Positions 14,418-23,936 of a stretch of DNA of 37,869 nt are shown in pieces. Origin of the DNA: JANNRA01 sp031401035 (GTDB lineage Bacteria > Desulfobacterota > Binatia > HRBIN30 > CADEER01); NCBI GenBank assembly GCA_031401035.1, contig JANNRA010000087.1:1-37869 (forward strand), in the 5' to 3' direction. The notes under the pieces are model-generated. The model did not search any database, was not told the origin of the DNA, and worked only from the letters and a program-made list of their open reading frames with translations. How positions within the stretch are numbered: position 1 is the stretch's first letter; each line of letters starts with the position of its first letter. The position numbers were made by a program, and so were the translations under genes.

Positions 14418-17400
14418 ATGCGCTCTGAGCATCGCCGCATCGCCGCGCTGACATTCATCGCCGTGCTCGTGGCGGTGGCGCTGCCGGCGCGTGCCGCCTG
14501 GCAACCGGCGGGCGTCGACCTGACGCGCCCGCGCCTGATCGTACGCGCGGCCGCCGTGCCGGGCGTGCAGGCGCGCCTCGACCGCGAGCCCTACCGCGCC
14601 CTGCTGCGCGAGCTCTGGCTGCGCATCCGGCAGGCGGACGCCGTCGCCCTCGACGACCACACGATCGGCGCCGAGCGCATCAAGGCGCGCGCGGCGCGCA
14701 ATCTCGCCTTCGCGCTGCTCGTCGACCGCATGCTGGTCGACGACCAGGCCGTGCCGTTTCCTGCGGCCGAGCGGCGTGCCGCCGCCGACCGCGTGCGGGC
14801 GTGGCTGGCGACCATGTACAGCCGCTCGCGCCTCGCCGTGCCGCCGCCGCTCGGCGGCTGGGACCGCGACATCTCCACCTCGGAGGAGCTGCTCAACTAC
14901 GCCTCGGCCTACGACACCCTGCTCGGCGCCGGCGTCGATCTCGGCGCCGACGAGGCGGCGATCGTCGCCAACCTCACCGCCCTGGCCGGCGAACTGTACG
15001 AGAACTACGTCGATCCCGCCTCGGCCTCGGGCTATGCGACGCTGCACCAGAACAACCACCGCTCGAAGACCGGCGCCGCCCTCGCCACCGCCGCCATCGC
15101 CCTCGCCGACTACACGCCGCCCGCCGGCAGCGACCCGCGCGGCGTGCGCGAGCCGGCGCGCTGGCTTGCCTATGGCCTCGAGCAGATCGACCTGGTCATG
15201 CGCTACGCGCTGGTGAGCGGCGACGGCGCCTACGGCGAGGGACCGTTCTACCTGCGCTACGCGTCGCAGAGCCTGCTGCCGTTCTGGCGCGCCTGGGACA
15301 GCCTGCTCGGGGACCTTCCGTTGCCGCCGCCGTCCCTGACGACGCCGAACTGGTGGCGCCATCCCCTGTTTGCCAGGCAGGTGCGCTGGGCCCTCGACAT
15401 GACGGTGCCCGACGGCTCGCTGGCGCCGACCGACGACGGCAACCCGGGCCGCGCCTACTACTTCGGCGCCGCGCCGCTGACACCGGCCACCGCCTGGCGC
15501 TGGGCCAACGCGCCGGATCGCTTCGATACGGACGGTAACATCTCGCTCGCCGCCGACGCGCTGGTGCACTACGACGACACGATCGTGCCGGCGCCGCCGG
15601 ACGGCTCGCCGAACGCCTTCTATTTCGAGGGCGGTCAGGCGGCATTCCGCTCCGGCTGGGACGCCGGCGCCGTGCTGGCGATCGTCCAGGGCGAACACGG
15701 TGTCGCCGCCGAGTTCGGGCGCGCGCCGGACGGGCGCGGCGTCGCGCCGCAGTCGCATGAGCACGCCGAGCCTGGCGCCTTCCTGCTGCACGCCTACGGT
15801 GAACGGCTGGCGCTCGATCCCGGCTACTTCAATTTCACCGATCGCGGTCTGGTCGGTAAGCCGCAGGATCACAACCTGATCCTCATCGACGGCGCCGGCC
15901 CCGGCGACTACCTCGCCGCCTCGCTGGCCTGGCTCGCCGACCCCTTCGGCCCGCCCCCAGCAGATGGGCAGGCAACGCTCACCGGCGCGCTCGACGCCGA
16001 CGGCCTGGCCGCCGTGCGCGTCGTCAGCCGCTACGGCGTCGACCCCGCCCGCGTCGAGCGCCGCTTTCTCTTCGCCGACGACCGCTACCTGCTCATCGCC
16101 GATCGCGTCACGTCGGTCGACGGCGCCGCGCGCCGCGCCACCTGGCTGGTGCACGGCAACGGCGGCGGCGACAGCGGCGGCACGTTCGCGGTACAGCCCA
16201 ACGGCGCCCAGTGGGGCCGCCCTGGCGCGACGCTGACCGCCGCCATCGCCGTCGCCGCCGACGGCGCACCGCTCGAGCTCAGCACGCGCGACGGTCTGCA
16301 CGAGAACGCAGACCGCTCGCGGCGCACGCACAGCGTGCTGGAGGCGAGTGCGACGGGCCGCGACCTCTACGGGCTGACGCTGCTGGTACCGTCGCCGGCC
16401 GGGGCCGCGCTGCCGCAGACGACCCGCATCGACGTGACGGGCTTCACCGTGCTGCGCCTCGACGACGGCGCGCACACCGTGGTCGCCTGGCAGCGCGCCG
16501 CCCCGGGCCCGCCGTGGGGAGGAACTCCGGGCGCCGCCGGCAGCGACGGCAGCCTGGCGCTGCTCGATAGCGGCGCCAGCGACGGGCGTCGCATCGCCTG
16601 GGCCGAGGAGGCGACGCGTCTGGCGCTGCCCGGTGGCGTTCAGCTGCGCGCCGGCAGCTCCGGCCGACTCGGGCTGCATCTCACGGACACGCTCAGCGAG
16701 GTCATCGCCGACGTCGCCGATCCCGCCGTCCGTCTCGCGGGCGTCGCGGCGGCCGGTGCCGCCGACGGCGCCTGCGCCGTGTTGCGCGATGGGGAGGGGC
16801 TCCGCCTCGTCCTCGGCGGCGAGCGGCGCGTGCGGCTGCGCGCCGTGGCGGGCAACTCCGCGCCCGCCGCCGATCCGCGTGCCGAGCGCGACGGGGTCAT
16901 CGTGCCGCCGCAGGTGGTGACGCTCGACGGCATCGCGAGCTGCGACGCCGACGGCGACGCGCTGACGCCGCGCTGGGAACTGGTGTCGGCGCCGGGCGGC
17001 AGCGTCTGGTCCTTGGACGGCGCCGACAGCTGGCAGCCGGTGCTGTTCGTCGACCGCCCCGGGCCGTATCGCGTCCGCCTCGTCGTCACCGACGCGCACG
17101 GCGCCGCCAGCCGGCCGGCCGAGCTGTTGGTGGTCGGCGGCGAGGCGTGCCTCGACACCATCGACAACGACCTCGACGGGCTGTTCGACGGCGCCGATCC
17201 CGACTGCGACGAGGGCGGCAATCACGCGCCGCGCCGGCGTGCCACGATCGCGGCGCTGCGCGCCGAGGTCGGTAGTGTCGCGGTTGCCGATCTCGGCGCC
17301 TGGTGGGACGACGCCGACGGCGACGCGCTGACGCGCCTCGCCGCCAGCATCGATCCGCGCGTCGCCACGGCCGCGGTGCAGGGCGAGCAACTCGTCGTGC

Positions 17401-17753
17401 GCGGCCGCGGCGTCGGGCAGACGCGGGTGCTGGTCGCCGCCGACGACGGCCGTGGCGGCCGCGCCCGCGACGTGATCGCGATCGAGGTCGTGGCGCGGAC
17501 GACCTGCGTCGCCGACTGCGATAACGACGGCGCCGTCACCATCGACGAGCTGCTCACCGGCGTGACCGTCAGCCTCGGGGCGCCGGCCGAGCGCTGTCTC
17601 GCCGCCGACCCCGCCGGCGACGGCGCCGTCAGCATCGCCGACCTGGTGCGCGCCGTCGGCGACGCCCTGCGCGGCTGCGTGGCGCCGGACAGCGATCCGA
17701 CGCCGGACAACACCGTTGCCGCCGTCGCGGCGCGCGATGCAAGCGACTGGTAA
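14418..17753 (+). CDS. Secreted heparinase II/III-like protein with PKD-like domain and dockerin-like C-terminus
   Basis: A 1111-residue exported protein. Signal peptide at residues 1-25. Residues 30-400 look like the alpha-toroid of polysaccharide lyases (LHQNNHRSKTG; YGEGPFYLRYASQS). Residues about 405-700 match the heparinase II/III beta-domain, with FYFEGGQAAFRSGWD and then HEHAEPGAFLLHAYG...DPGYF. After residue 810 comes a PKD/Ig-like region (LDGIASCDADGDALTPRWEL; RVRLVVTDAHGAASRPAEL) and a second repeat-like part. Residues 1029-1086 are the Cys-bracketed dockerin-like pair (CVADCDNDGAVTIDELLTG; DPAGDGAVSIADLV; RGC). Likely lyase for an acidic polysaccharide, anchored or assembled outside the cell; substrate unknown. 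ATG 14418 overlaps the end of a short upstream open frame. Confidence 0.82.
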   Translation: MRSEHRRIAALTFIAVLVAVALPARAAWQPAGVDLTRPRLIVRAAAVPGVQARLDREPYRALLRELWLRIRQADAVALDDHTIGAERIKARAARNLAFALLVDRMLVDDQAVPFPAAERRAAADRVRAWLATMYSRSRLAVPPPLGGWDRDISTSEELLNYASAYDTLLGAGVDLGADEAAIVANLTALAGELYENYVDPASASGYATLHQNNHRSKTGAALATAAIALADYTPPAGSDPRGVREPARWLAYGLEQIDLVMRYALVSGDGAYGEGPFYLRYASQSLLPFWRAWDSLLGDLPLPPPSLTTPNWWRHPLFARQVRWALDMTVPDGSLAPTDDGNPGRAYYFGAAPLTPATAWRWANAPDRFDTDGNISLAADALVHYDDTIVPAPPDGSPNAFYFEGGQAAFRSGWDAGAVLAIVQGEHGVAAEFGRAPDGRGVAPQSHEHAEPGAFLLHAYGERLALDPGYFNFTDRGLVGKPQDHNLILIDGAGPGDYLAASLAWLADPFGPPPADGQATLTGALDADGLAAVRVVSRYGVDPARVERRFLFADDRYLLIADRVTSVDGAARRATWLVHGNGGGDSGGTFAVQPNGAQWGRPGATLTAAIAVAADGAPLELSTRDGLHENADRSRRTHSVLEASATGRDLYGLTLLVPSPAGAALPQTTRIDVTGFTVLRLDDGAHTVVAWQRAAPGPPWGGTPGAAGSDGSLALLDSGASDGRRIAWAEEATRLALPGGVQLRAGSSGRLGLHLTDTLSEVIADVADPAVRLAGVAAAGAADGACAVLRDGEGLRLVLGGERRVRLRAVAGNSAPAADPRAERDGVIVPPQVVTLDGIASCDADGDALTPRWELVSAPGGSVWSLDGADSWQPVLFVDRPGPYRVRLVVTDAHGAASRPAELLVVGGEACLDTIDNDLDGLFDGADPDCDEGGNHAPRRRATIAALRAEVGSVAVADLGAWWDDADGDALTRLAASIDPRVATAAVQGEQLVVRGRGVGQTRVLVAADDGRGGRARDVIAIEVVARTTCVADCDNDGAVTIDELLTGVTVSLGAPAERCLAADPAGDGAVSIADLVRAVGDALRGCVAPDSDPTPDNTVAAVAARDASDW

Positions 17754-17783
17754 CCGGGCGAGCGCGCCGCTACACCGGCGCAC

Positions 17784-18344
17784 GTGTTCGCATCGCTCAT
17801 CGCCCGCTACGGCTACCTGGCGATCCTGGTCGGCTGCTTTCTCGAGGGCGAGACGATCCTCGTCCTCGGGGGGTTCGCGGCGCACCGGGGATTGCTGTGG
17901 CTGCCCGGCGTCATGCTCAGCGCCTTCGTCGGGTCGCTCGCCAGCGACCAGCTCTTCTTCTATCTCGGGCGGCGCCACGGCGCCGCCTTCGTCGCCCGGC
18001 GGCCGCGCCTGCAGCCCGGCGTGGCGCGCGCCCGCGCCCTGGTCGAGCGCTACGACACGCTGCTCATCCTCTCGTTCCGTTTCCTGTACGGCCTGCGCAA
18101 CGTGACGCCGCTGGCGCTCGGCATGAGCGGGGTGAGCGCCCTCAAGTTCACCGCGCTCAACGTCGTCGGCGCGGCGCTCTGGGCAATCGGCGTCGGCCTC
18201 CTCGGCTGGTTCGTCGGCAGCGCCGCCAAGCGGCTCCTCGGGCATCTCGAGCGCTACGAACTGCGCGTCGCCGGCGTCATTCTCGCCGTCGGGTTGCTCG
18301 CTTGGCTGTGGCGCCGCCGCAGCCAACGTCGCGTCGCCGCGTGA
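17784..18344 (+). CDS. DedA family membrane protein
   Basis: A 186-residue integral membrane protein of the DedA (SNARE-associated/VTT) superfamily. The family signatures VGCFLEGETILVLGGF near the N-terminus and FRFLYGLRNVTPLALGMSG in the middle are present, and there are four or so hydrophobic segments, the last being AGVILAVGLLAWLW. DedA proteins act in lipid flipping and membrane homeostasis. The start is GTG at 17784. It lies 30 bases after the heparinase-like gene and may be co-transcribed. Its end faces the lytic transglycosylase, with only 12 bases between stops. Confidence 0.92.
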   Translation: MFASLIARYGYLAILVGCFLEGETILVLGGFAAHRGLLWLPGVMLSAFVGSLASDQLFFYLGRRHGAAFVARRPRLQPGVARARALVERYDTLLILSFRFLYGLRNVTPLALGMSGVSALKFTALNVVGAALWAIGVGLLGWFVGSAAKRLLGHLERYELRVAGVILAVGLLAWLWRRRSQRRVAA

Positions 18345-18356
18345 CGCTGAGCGCGC

Positions 18357-20405
18357 TCAGGGGGCCGCGTACAACTGCTGGTAACGGCGCCGATTTCCCA
18401 GCACCTTCTTCACGTAGTCGCGCGTCTCGCGAAAGGTGATGCTCTCAACGAACTCGTCCGGCGGCAGGTGTCCGAAGCGCTCCTGCCAGCGCGCGACGGC
18501 GGGCTCGCCGCCATTGTAGGCGGCGCAGGCGCGGATCGGATCGCCGCCGTAAAGGCGCAGCAGCTCGCCGAGGTACGCGGTGCCGAGCGCGACGTTGACC
18601 TCGGGGTCGTACAGGTGATCGACCGGTGACGCCTCGCCGCGGCCGCGGGCGACGCGCTCGGCGGTGCTCGGCAGCAACTGCATGAGGCCGCGCGCGTCGG
18701 CCGGCGAGCGCGCCTCGGGATCGAAGAGGCTCTCCTGACGCGTCAGGGCCGTGACCAGCAGCGGGTCGACGTTCTGCGCGGCTGACTGGCGCGACACCGT
18801 CGGCCAGAAGCCGAGCGGATAGAGCAGGGTGGGGTCACTGGCACCGCGCGCCGTGGCGAGGCGGATGGCGTCGCGGTACCCGCCCACCGCTTGATAGGCG
18901 CGCGGCAGGGCGGCGGCGACCGCCGCGCTGCCGCCGTCGGCGCGTTCGACGGCGCGCAGCTCGCGACGCGCGTCTGGATGCCGCCCGATCGCCTGCAACT
19001 CGCGCGCCCGAGTCCAGTGGTACACGTCGGCGCCGGCCGGGGCCGCCGGTACGTCGAGCGGCGCGGGCGCGGCAGGCGGCTTCGGCGCAGGCGAGGCGCG
19101 GCCGAGGCGCTGTTCGGCCAGACCGGCGTAGTAACTGGCGGGTGCCGCCGCCAGCAGCGCCGCGTAGCCGCGCGCGGCCGCGGCGCCGTCGCCGCCGCGC
19201 TCGCGGGCGCGTGCCGCCCAATAGGATGCCTCGGGATCGGCCGCCGGTCCACGCCCGCCGGCGGCCTGCTCGAACGCGTCCACGGCGTCCGCCCAGCGGC
19301 CCTGCTGGTAGCGGATCCAGCCGATGCGCCAGCGTGCGTCGCGCGCCTGCGGGGCGCCGGGGGCGGTGGCGAGGAGGCGGCGATAGGCGGCGATGGCCGC
19401 CTCCTCGCGTCCCTCGCCCTGGTCGATGCGGGCGAGCGCGTAGAGCGCCTCGGGCGCGCCGGCGGCGCCTGGGTAGCGAGCCAGGTAGCCGCGGAACTCG
19501 GCGGCCGCCTCGGCATTGCGGTCGCGGTTCCACAGCAGCGTCGCCAGGCGCAGCTGGGCGGCGGCGGCGTCGGGCGACTGCGGATAGCGGCGCGAGATCT
19601 CGCGCAGCGTCGCCAGGCTCTCGTCGAAGGCGCCGGCGCCGCGCTCGGCGTCGGCGCGGGCGCGCAGCAGGCGCGGGCTCGGCGCGCTGGCGAGCAGGGT
19701 ATCGGCCGCGGCGCGCGCGCCGTTGAAGTCGCCTTCGGCGAGATCGAGGCGCAGTTCGCGCTCGAGCGCCTCGCCGCGCGGCGCCAGGTCCGCATGCCGG
19801 GCGCGCAACGCCAGGGCGCGCTGTTTCGCGTCACGCGCCAGCGGTGTGCCGGGTGCCGTACGGCGGGCGGCCATGAACGCCGCGTAGGCACCATCGGCGT
19901 CGCCGCGGCGTTCGGCGATCGCGCCGAGGGCGAGGTTGGCGGCCATGCGGGTCGCGTCGTCGCCGTCGTCGCGTGCCCGCGTCAGCGCGGCGCTGGCTCT
20001 GGCGTCGTCGCCGCGCGCCGCCAGGAGCCGACCGCGCGCCAACTCGGCGCGCGGCAGCAACAGGCTGCGCGGCGCCGTGTCGACCAGTCGCGTCCAGGCG
20101 GCGAGGGCGGCGGCCTCGTCGCCCGCCGCGGCGCTGGCGCGCGCCTGGCCGTCGAGGACGTAGTCGTCGAGGTCGCCGTATCCCGACGCCAACGCCGCGA
20201 AGCGCGCCCGTGCCGAGACCGGATCACCCGCCGCCAGCGCCTGCTCGGCGGCGATGAACAGCGCTCGCTGCTCGGCGCGCGTGGTCGGTGCCGCGACCGT
20301 CGTCGCGGCGGTGTCGGGCGCCGCTGCGGGAGCTGGCGCCGGGCCGGTCGGCCGGCCGCCGCATCCGAGCACGACACAGGCAAGGCCGATGAGCGCCTTT
20401 CGCAT
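18357..20405 (-). CDS. Lytic murein transglycosylase lipoprotein with TPR-like repeats (Slt type)
   Basis: A 682-residue protein that cleaves peptidoglycan glycan strands. Residues 1-16 are a lipoprotein signal (LACVVLGC, lipobox Cys near residue 15). Residues 40-480 are Ala/Arg-rich helical repeats of tetratricopeptide type. The C-terminal ~150 residues are the SLT domain: catalytic Glu in LTRQESLFDPEARSPADA, GLMQLLPSTAERVA, and CAAYNGGEPAVARWQERFG. The start at 20405 follows GGGGGAG; the open frame to 21650 is shadow of maf and yggS. The gene is divergent from maf. Confidence 0.93.
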   Translation of the reverse strand: MRKALIGLACVVLGCGGRPTGPAPAPAAAPDTAATTVAAPTTRAEQRALFIAAEQALAAGDPVSARARFAALASGYGDLDDYVLDGQARASAAAGDEAAALAAWTRLVDTAPRSLLLPRAELARGRLLAARGDDARASAALTRARDDGDDATRMAANLALGAIAERRGDADGAYAAFMAARRTAPGTPLARDAKQRALALRARHADLAPRGEALERELRLDLAEGDFNGARAAADTLLASAPSPRLLRARADAERGAGAFDESLATLREISRRYPQSPDAAAAQLRLATLLWNRDRNAEAAAEFRGYLARYPGAAGAPEALYALARIDQGEGREEAAIAAYRRLLATAPGAPQARDARWRIGWIRYQQGRWADAVDAFEQAAGGRGPAADPEASYWAARARERGGDGAAAARGYAALLAAAPASYYAGLAEQRLGRASPAPKPPAAPAPLDVPAAPAGADVYHWTRARELQAIGRHPDARRELRAVERADGGSAAVAAALPRAYQAVGGYRDAIRLATARGASDPTLLYPLGFWPTVSRQSAAQNVDPLLVTALTRQESLFDPEARSPADARGLMQLLPSTAERVARGRGEASPVDHLYDPEVNVALGTAYLGELLRLYGGDPIRACAAYNGGEPAVARWQERFGHLPPDEFVESITFRETRDYVKKVLGNRRRYQQLYAAP

Positions 20406-20516
20406 CGCTCCCCCGTAGCATGCGGCCGGGAAAATGCTGCGGGGTGGAGCGCGCGCCACGGGCGGGTGGGGCCCCGGCGCATTGACATCGCGGGCAAGGT
20501 CGTCGAGACCACCCGC

Positions 20517-21107
<591 letters not shown>

Positions 21108-21110
21108 GCC

Positions 21111-21782
21111 GTGTCCGACCTCGCCGTCGATCTGGCCGCCAACCTCGCCGCCGTGCGCGCCCGCATCGCCGCCGCGGCGGCGCGCGCCGGGCGCGACGCT
21201 TCCGAGGTGCGGCTGATCGCCGTCGCCAAGACCAAGTCGGCGGCAGCGGTGCGTGCCGCGATCGCCGCCGGGGCCACCGACATCGGCGAGAACTACGTCC
21301 AGGAGGGCGCCGCCAAGCGCGCCGCCGTCGGCGACGGCGCCTGTTGGCATTTCATCGGCCGCCTGCAGCGCAACAAGGCCGGGCGCGCCGTCGCGGCGTT
21401 CGACTACATCCACACCGTCGACAGCGCCGCCCTCGGCGCCGCGCTGGCGCGCCAGGGCGCGGCGCGCGGCCGTGTCGTGCGGGTCCTGGTCGAGGTCCGA
21501 CTCGGCGGGGAGGCGAGCAAGACCGGCGTTGACCCCGCCGCGCTGCCCGACCTGCTCATCGCACTGCGCGACCCGCACCTCGTCGTCGACGGCCTGATGA
21601 CCGTGCCGCCGCCGGGTCCACCGGAGGCGACGCGGGTGTTCTTCCGCCAATTGCGCGCCTTGCGCGACGAGGCCGGGCTACGCGAGCTGTCGATGGGCAT
21701 GAGTGACGATTTCGAGGTCGCGGTGGAGGAGGGCGCCACCATGGTACGCGTCGGGCGAGCGATCTTCGGGGCACGGGAATAG
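21111..21782 (+). CDS. yggS: YggS family pyridoxal-phosphate homeostasis protein
   Basis: A 223-residue single-domain PLP-binding barrel of the YggS/PROSC type, which buffers PLP in the cytoplasm. The lysine that holds PLP is in LIAVAKTKSAAAVR; further motifs are IGENYVQE, HFIGRLQRNKA, HTVDSA, GLMTVPPP and LSMGMSDDFEVAVEEGATMV. The start is GTG 21111. It lies 3 bases after maf and 7 before proC, a pairing common in bacteria. Confidence 0.96.
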   Translation: MSDLAVDLAANLAAVRARIAAAAARAGRDASEVRLIAVAKTKSAAAVRAAIAAGATDIGENYVQEGAAKRAAVGDGACWHFIGRLQRNKAGRAVAAFDYIHTVDSAALGAALARQGAARGRVVRVLVEVRLGGEASKTGVDPAALPDLLIALRDPHLVVDGLMTVPPPGPPEATRVFFRQLRALRDEAGLRELSMGMSDDFEVAVEEGATMVRVGRAIFGARE

Positions 21783-21789
21783 GAGAGTG

Positions 21790-22611
21790 ATGATGGCGGC
21801 GAAGAGATTTCAGGTCGGCTTCATCGGCGGCGGCAACATGGCGACGGCGCTGATCAAGGGATTCGTCGCTGCCGGGGTCTGCCGAGCCGGCGAGATCATC
21901 GTTGCCGACGTCGACGCGGCCAAGCGTCGCGCGCTGGCGCGGCGGCTGGGGGTCGTCGCCAGCGGCGACAGCGGTGCGGTGGTGCGGGGCGCGCGCGTGG
22001 TGGTGTTGGCGGTGAAGCCGCAGATCATGGCGGCGGTGCTCGCGGAGCTGCGGCCGGCGGTGGCGCGGCAGTGTTTCGTCTCCATCGCCGCCGGCTGGCC
22101 GACGGTGCGCCTCGAGCAGGAGCTCGGCGGCGCCGCGCGCGTCGTCCGCGTCATGCCCAACACCCCGGCGCTGCTCGGCAAAGGCATGGCGGTCGCGGTG
22201 CGCGGCCGGCACGCGACGGCGGCTGACGAGAAGCGCGTGCTGCGTTTGATGCGCACCGTCGGCCGCGCCCGCGCGGTTGGCGACGAGCGCCTGCTCGACG
22301 CCGTCACCGGACTGAGCGGCAGCGGTCCCGCCTACGTCTACCTGTTCGCCGAGGCGCTGATCGCCGGCGGGATCGCGGTCGGCCTGGCGCCCGAGGTCGC
22401 GCGCGAGCTGGCGTTGCAGACGCTGACCGGCGCCGCCGCCATGCTGCAGGAGAGCGGCGAGAGCCCCGCCGACCTGCGTGCCCAGGTCACCTCTCCCGGC
22501 GGCACGACGCTGGCGGGACTCAGCGAGCTCGAGCGCCGCGGCTTCGGCGCCGCGGTGCACGCGGCCGTCGTCGCCGCGACGCGCCGCGCGACGGAGCTGG
22601 GGCGGGGCTGA
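21790..22611 (+). CDS. proC: Pyrroline-5-carboxylate reductase ProC
   Basis: A 273-residue enzyme that makes proline from pyrroline-5-carboxylate with NAD(P)H. The Rossmann motif VGFIGGGNMATALIKG, VLAVKPQIM, RVMPNTPALLG, GLSGSGPAYVYLFAEALI and VTSPGGTTLAGL define the family. AGGAGAG lies immediately upstream; ATG 21790 is used, with a possible GTG at 21787. Length is normal. Confidence 0.96.
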   Translation: MMAAKRFQVGFIGGGNMATALIKGFVAAGVCRAGEIIVADVDAAKRRALARRLGVVASGDSGAVVRGARVVVLAVKPQIMAAVLAELRPAVARQCFVSIAAGWPTVRLEQELGGAARVVRVMPNTPALLGKGMAVAVRGRHATAADEKRVLRLMRTVGRARAVGDERLLDAVTGLSGSGPAYVYLFAEALIAGGIAVGLAPEVARELALQTLTGAAAMLQESGESPADLRAQVTSPGGTTLAGLSELERRGFGAAVHAAVVAATRRATELGRG

Positions 22612-22671
22612 TACGGCGGCCCGCCTCGACACGCTTGCGCCCCACCGCCGCCGCCGCTAGCGTCCGCCGCG

Positions 22672-22968
22672 ATGTTCCTCGTCGGCAACCTCTTCAACGG
22701 CATCGCCGTGGCGCTCAACGTCGTCCTGACCCTCTATCTGTGGATCGTCATCGCCCGCGCCATCCTCTCGTGGGTGAATCCCGACCCGCGCAACCCGATC
22801 GTGCGCTTCCTGTACAACGCCACCGAGCCGGTGCTCTACCGGGTGCGCCGCGCCGTGCCGGACATGGGCGGCATCGACTTCTCGCCGCTGCTGGTGATGC
22901 TCGCCGTCTACTTCCTACAGGTGTTTCTGGTCGGCAGCCTGCAGGATGTCGCCTTGCGCCTGCGCTGA
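22672..22968 (+). CDS. YggT family membrane protein
   Basis: A 98-residue membrane protein with two hydrophobic segments (residues 8-28 and 70-92). The signature YLWIVIARAILSWVNPDP followed by NPIVRFLYNATEPVLYRVRR is that of YggT/Ycf19. In many bacteria the gene follows proC, and relatives take part in division-site placement or osmotic tolerance. It is followed 6 bases later by the DUF167 gene. Confidence 0.93.
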   Translation: MFLVGNLFNGIAVALNVVLTLYLWIVIARAILSWVNPDPRNPIVRFLYNATEPVLYRVRRAVPDMGGIDFSPLLVMLAVYFLQVFLVGSLQDVALRLR

Positions 22969-22974
22969 GTCGCC

Positions 22975-23295
22975 GTGCTGACGCTCACGGCGGCGGGCGT
23001 GCGGGTGGCGGTGCGCGTCCAGCCCCGTGCCGGGCGCAGCCGGGTGGTCGGGATGCACGGCGCGGTCCTGAATCTGCAGGTGGCGGCCGCGCCGGTGGAT
23101 GGTGCGGCCAATGACGCGGTCGTCGCGCTGCTGGCGGACTGGCTGGGCGTGTCGCGTCGCGAGGTGTCGGTGGTGCAGGGCCAGCGCGGCCGCGACAAGG
23201 TGATCGAGGTCGCCGCCGCCGACCCGCCCGGGCTGGCGGCGCGCATCCGTCTTCTCGCCGAGGGGTCCGTTGACACCCCCCGAGCCCGCCATTAG
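22975..23295 (+). CDS. DUF167 (YggU/UPF0235) family protein
   Basis: A 106-residue protein. The core RVQPRAGRSRVVGMHGAVL, the AAPVDGAANDAVVALLADWLG loop and a final VIEV strand match DUF167, a small alpha/beta family of unknown role that commonly follows yggT. The start is GTG 22975. The promoter for the next gene overlaps its last codons. Confidence 0.9.
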   Translation: MLTLTAAGVRVAVRVQPRAGRSRVVGMHGAVLNLQVAAAPVDGAANDAVVALLADWLGVSRREVSVVQGQRGRDKVIEVAAADPPGLAARIRLLAEGSVDTPRARH

Positions 23296-23298
23296 CCT
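23270..23298 (+). promoter_or_regulatory. Promoter for fmdB-like gene
   Basis: TTGACA (23270-23275) is a perfect -35 element; after 17 bases comes TAGCCT (23293-23298), a weak -10. The ATG at 23323 is 24 bases further on. The promoter lies at the 3' end of the DUF167 gene, so fmdB can be expressed apart from the upstream run. Confidence 0.6.
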
Positions 23299-23322
23299 CG
23301 TTCGGGTCCTGCCGGAGGAACA

Positions 23323-23676
23323 ATGCCCATCTACGAGTACGAGTGCGAGAAGTGCGGTGAGTTCGAGGTGACGCAGCGCATCACCGAGGACGCCCTCAAG
23401 AAGTGCCCGACGTGCAAGCGCAAGGTCCGCAAGCTGATCTCGAACACTTCGTTCCAGCTCAAGGGCTCCGGCTGGTACATCACCGACTACGGCCGCGGCG
23501 GCAAGAAGGACGGCGAATCGAAGGAGGGCGGCAAGGGCGAGTCGGCGGCTGCCGATGCGAAGGCCGAGGGCAAGTCCGAGGCCAAGTCCGAGAGCGCGTC
23601 CGAAAGTAAACCCTCGTCCAAGCCGGAGTCAGCGCCCGATAAGCCCGCCAAGAAGAAACCGGCCAAAGCCGCCTGA
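23323..23676 (+). CDS. FmdB family zinc-ribbon protein
   Basis: A 117-residue protein. Residues 1-42 are the FmdB/CxxC_CxxC zinc ribbon: PIYEYECEKCGEFEV and KKCPTCKRKVRKLIS provide the four Cys. Residues 43-60 (FQLKGSGWYITDYG) are conserved in many relatives. The C-terminal 55 residues are a charged Lys/Ser/Glu/Pro tail with no fold, ending KPAKKKPAKAA. GGAGG precedes the ATG. Role unknown, probably nucleic-acid or protein binding. Confidence 0.92.
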   Translation: MPIYEYECEKCGEFEVTQRITEDALKKCPTCKRKVRKLISNTSFQLKGSGWYITDYGRGGKKDGESKEGGKGESAAADAKAEGKSEAKSESASESKPSSKPESAPDKPAKKKPAKAA

Positions 23677-23683
23677 TCGTACA

Positions 23684-23709
23684 CACGCAGAACACTCCGT
23701 GTCTGCGTG
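23684..23709 (+). terminator. Hairpin after fmdB
   Basis: CACGCAGAACAC and GTGTCTGCGTG pair over 11 bases with one bulged A and a 3-base loop, starting 8 bases after the stop. No T-run follows, so Rho-independent strength is doubtful. Its 3' flank GTGAGAATCC matches that of the hisF repeat. Confidence 0.5.
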
Positions 23710-23856
23710 AGAATCCGCTCCGGCGACCGCCTCCGGCCGCACCCCCCGGCAGCGGCTGGGACCGCGGGCGTCTCGCCTGCAGCGCAGCGGCCGCCCGACC
23801 GGTGCGGCGTCAACTTCAGCCAGCGCCGCTCGGCTGCCGGCCATTTCCACCCGAGG

Positions 23857-23908
23857 CCCTCCCCCTCCGGCGGTGCGCCGAAGCGCGCCAGTTCACGGAG
23901 AGGGAGGG
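23857..23908. terminator. Pyrimidine/purine inverted repeat between convergent genes
   Basis: CCCTCCCCCTCCG (23857-23869) pairs with CGGAGAGGGAGGG (23896-23908) over 12 of 13 positions, with a 26-base loop. It sits 28 bases past the stop of the leftward phasin-like gene and could end both transcripts. The stretch 23710-23856 holds nothing else that I can support. Confidence 0.45.
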
Positions 23909-23936
23909 TCGCCCTGGGGGGGCTTGTCTGATGTTG

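Noticed and set aside
14361..18326. 1321-codon minus-strand open frame
   Set aside because: It is antisense to the heparinase-like gene and DedA, which have signal peptides, motifs and ribosome sites; its own product is low-complexity.
20481..20516. TTGACA near maf as a promoter
   Set aside because: The -35 match is good, but no acceptable -10 lies at 16-18 bases and the ATG would be too close.
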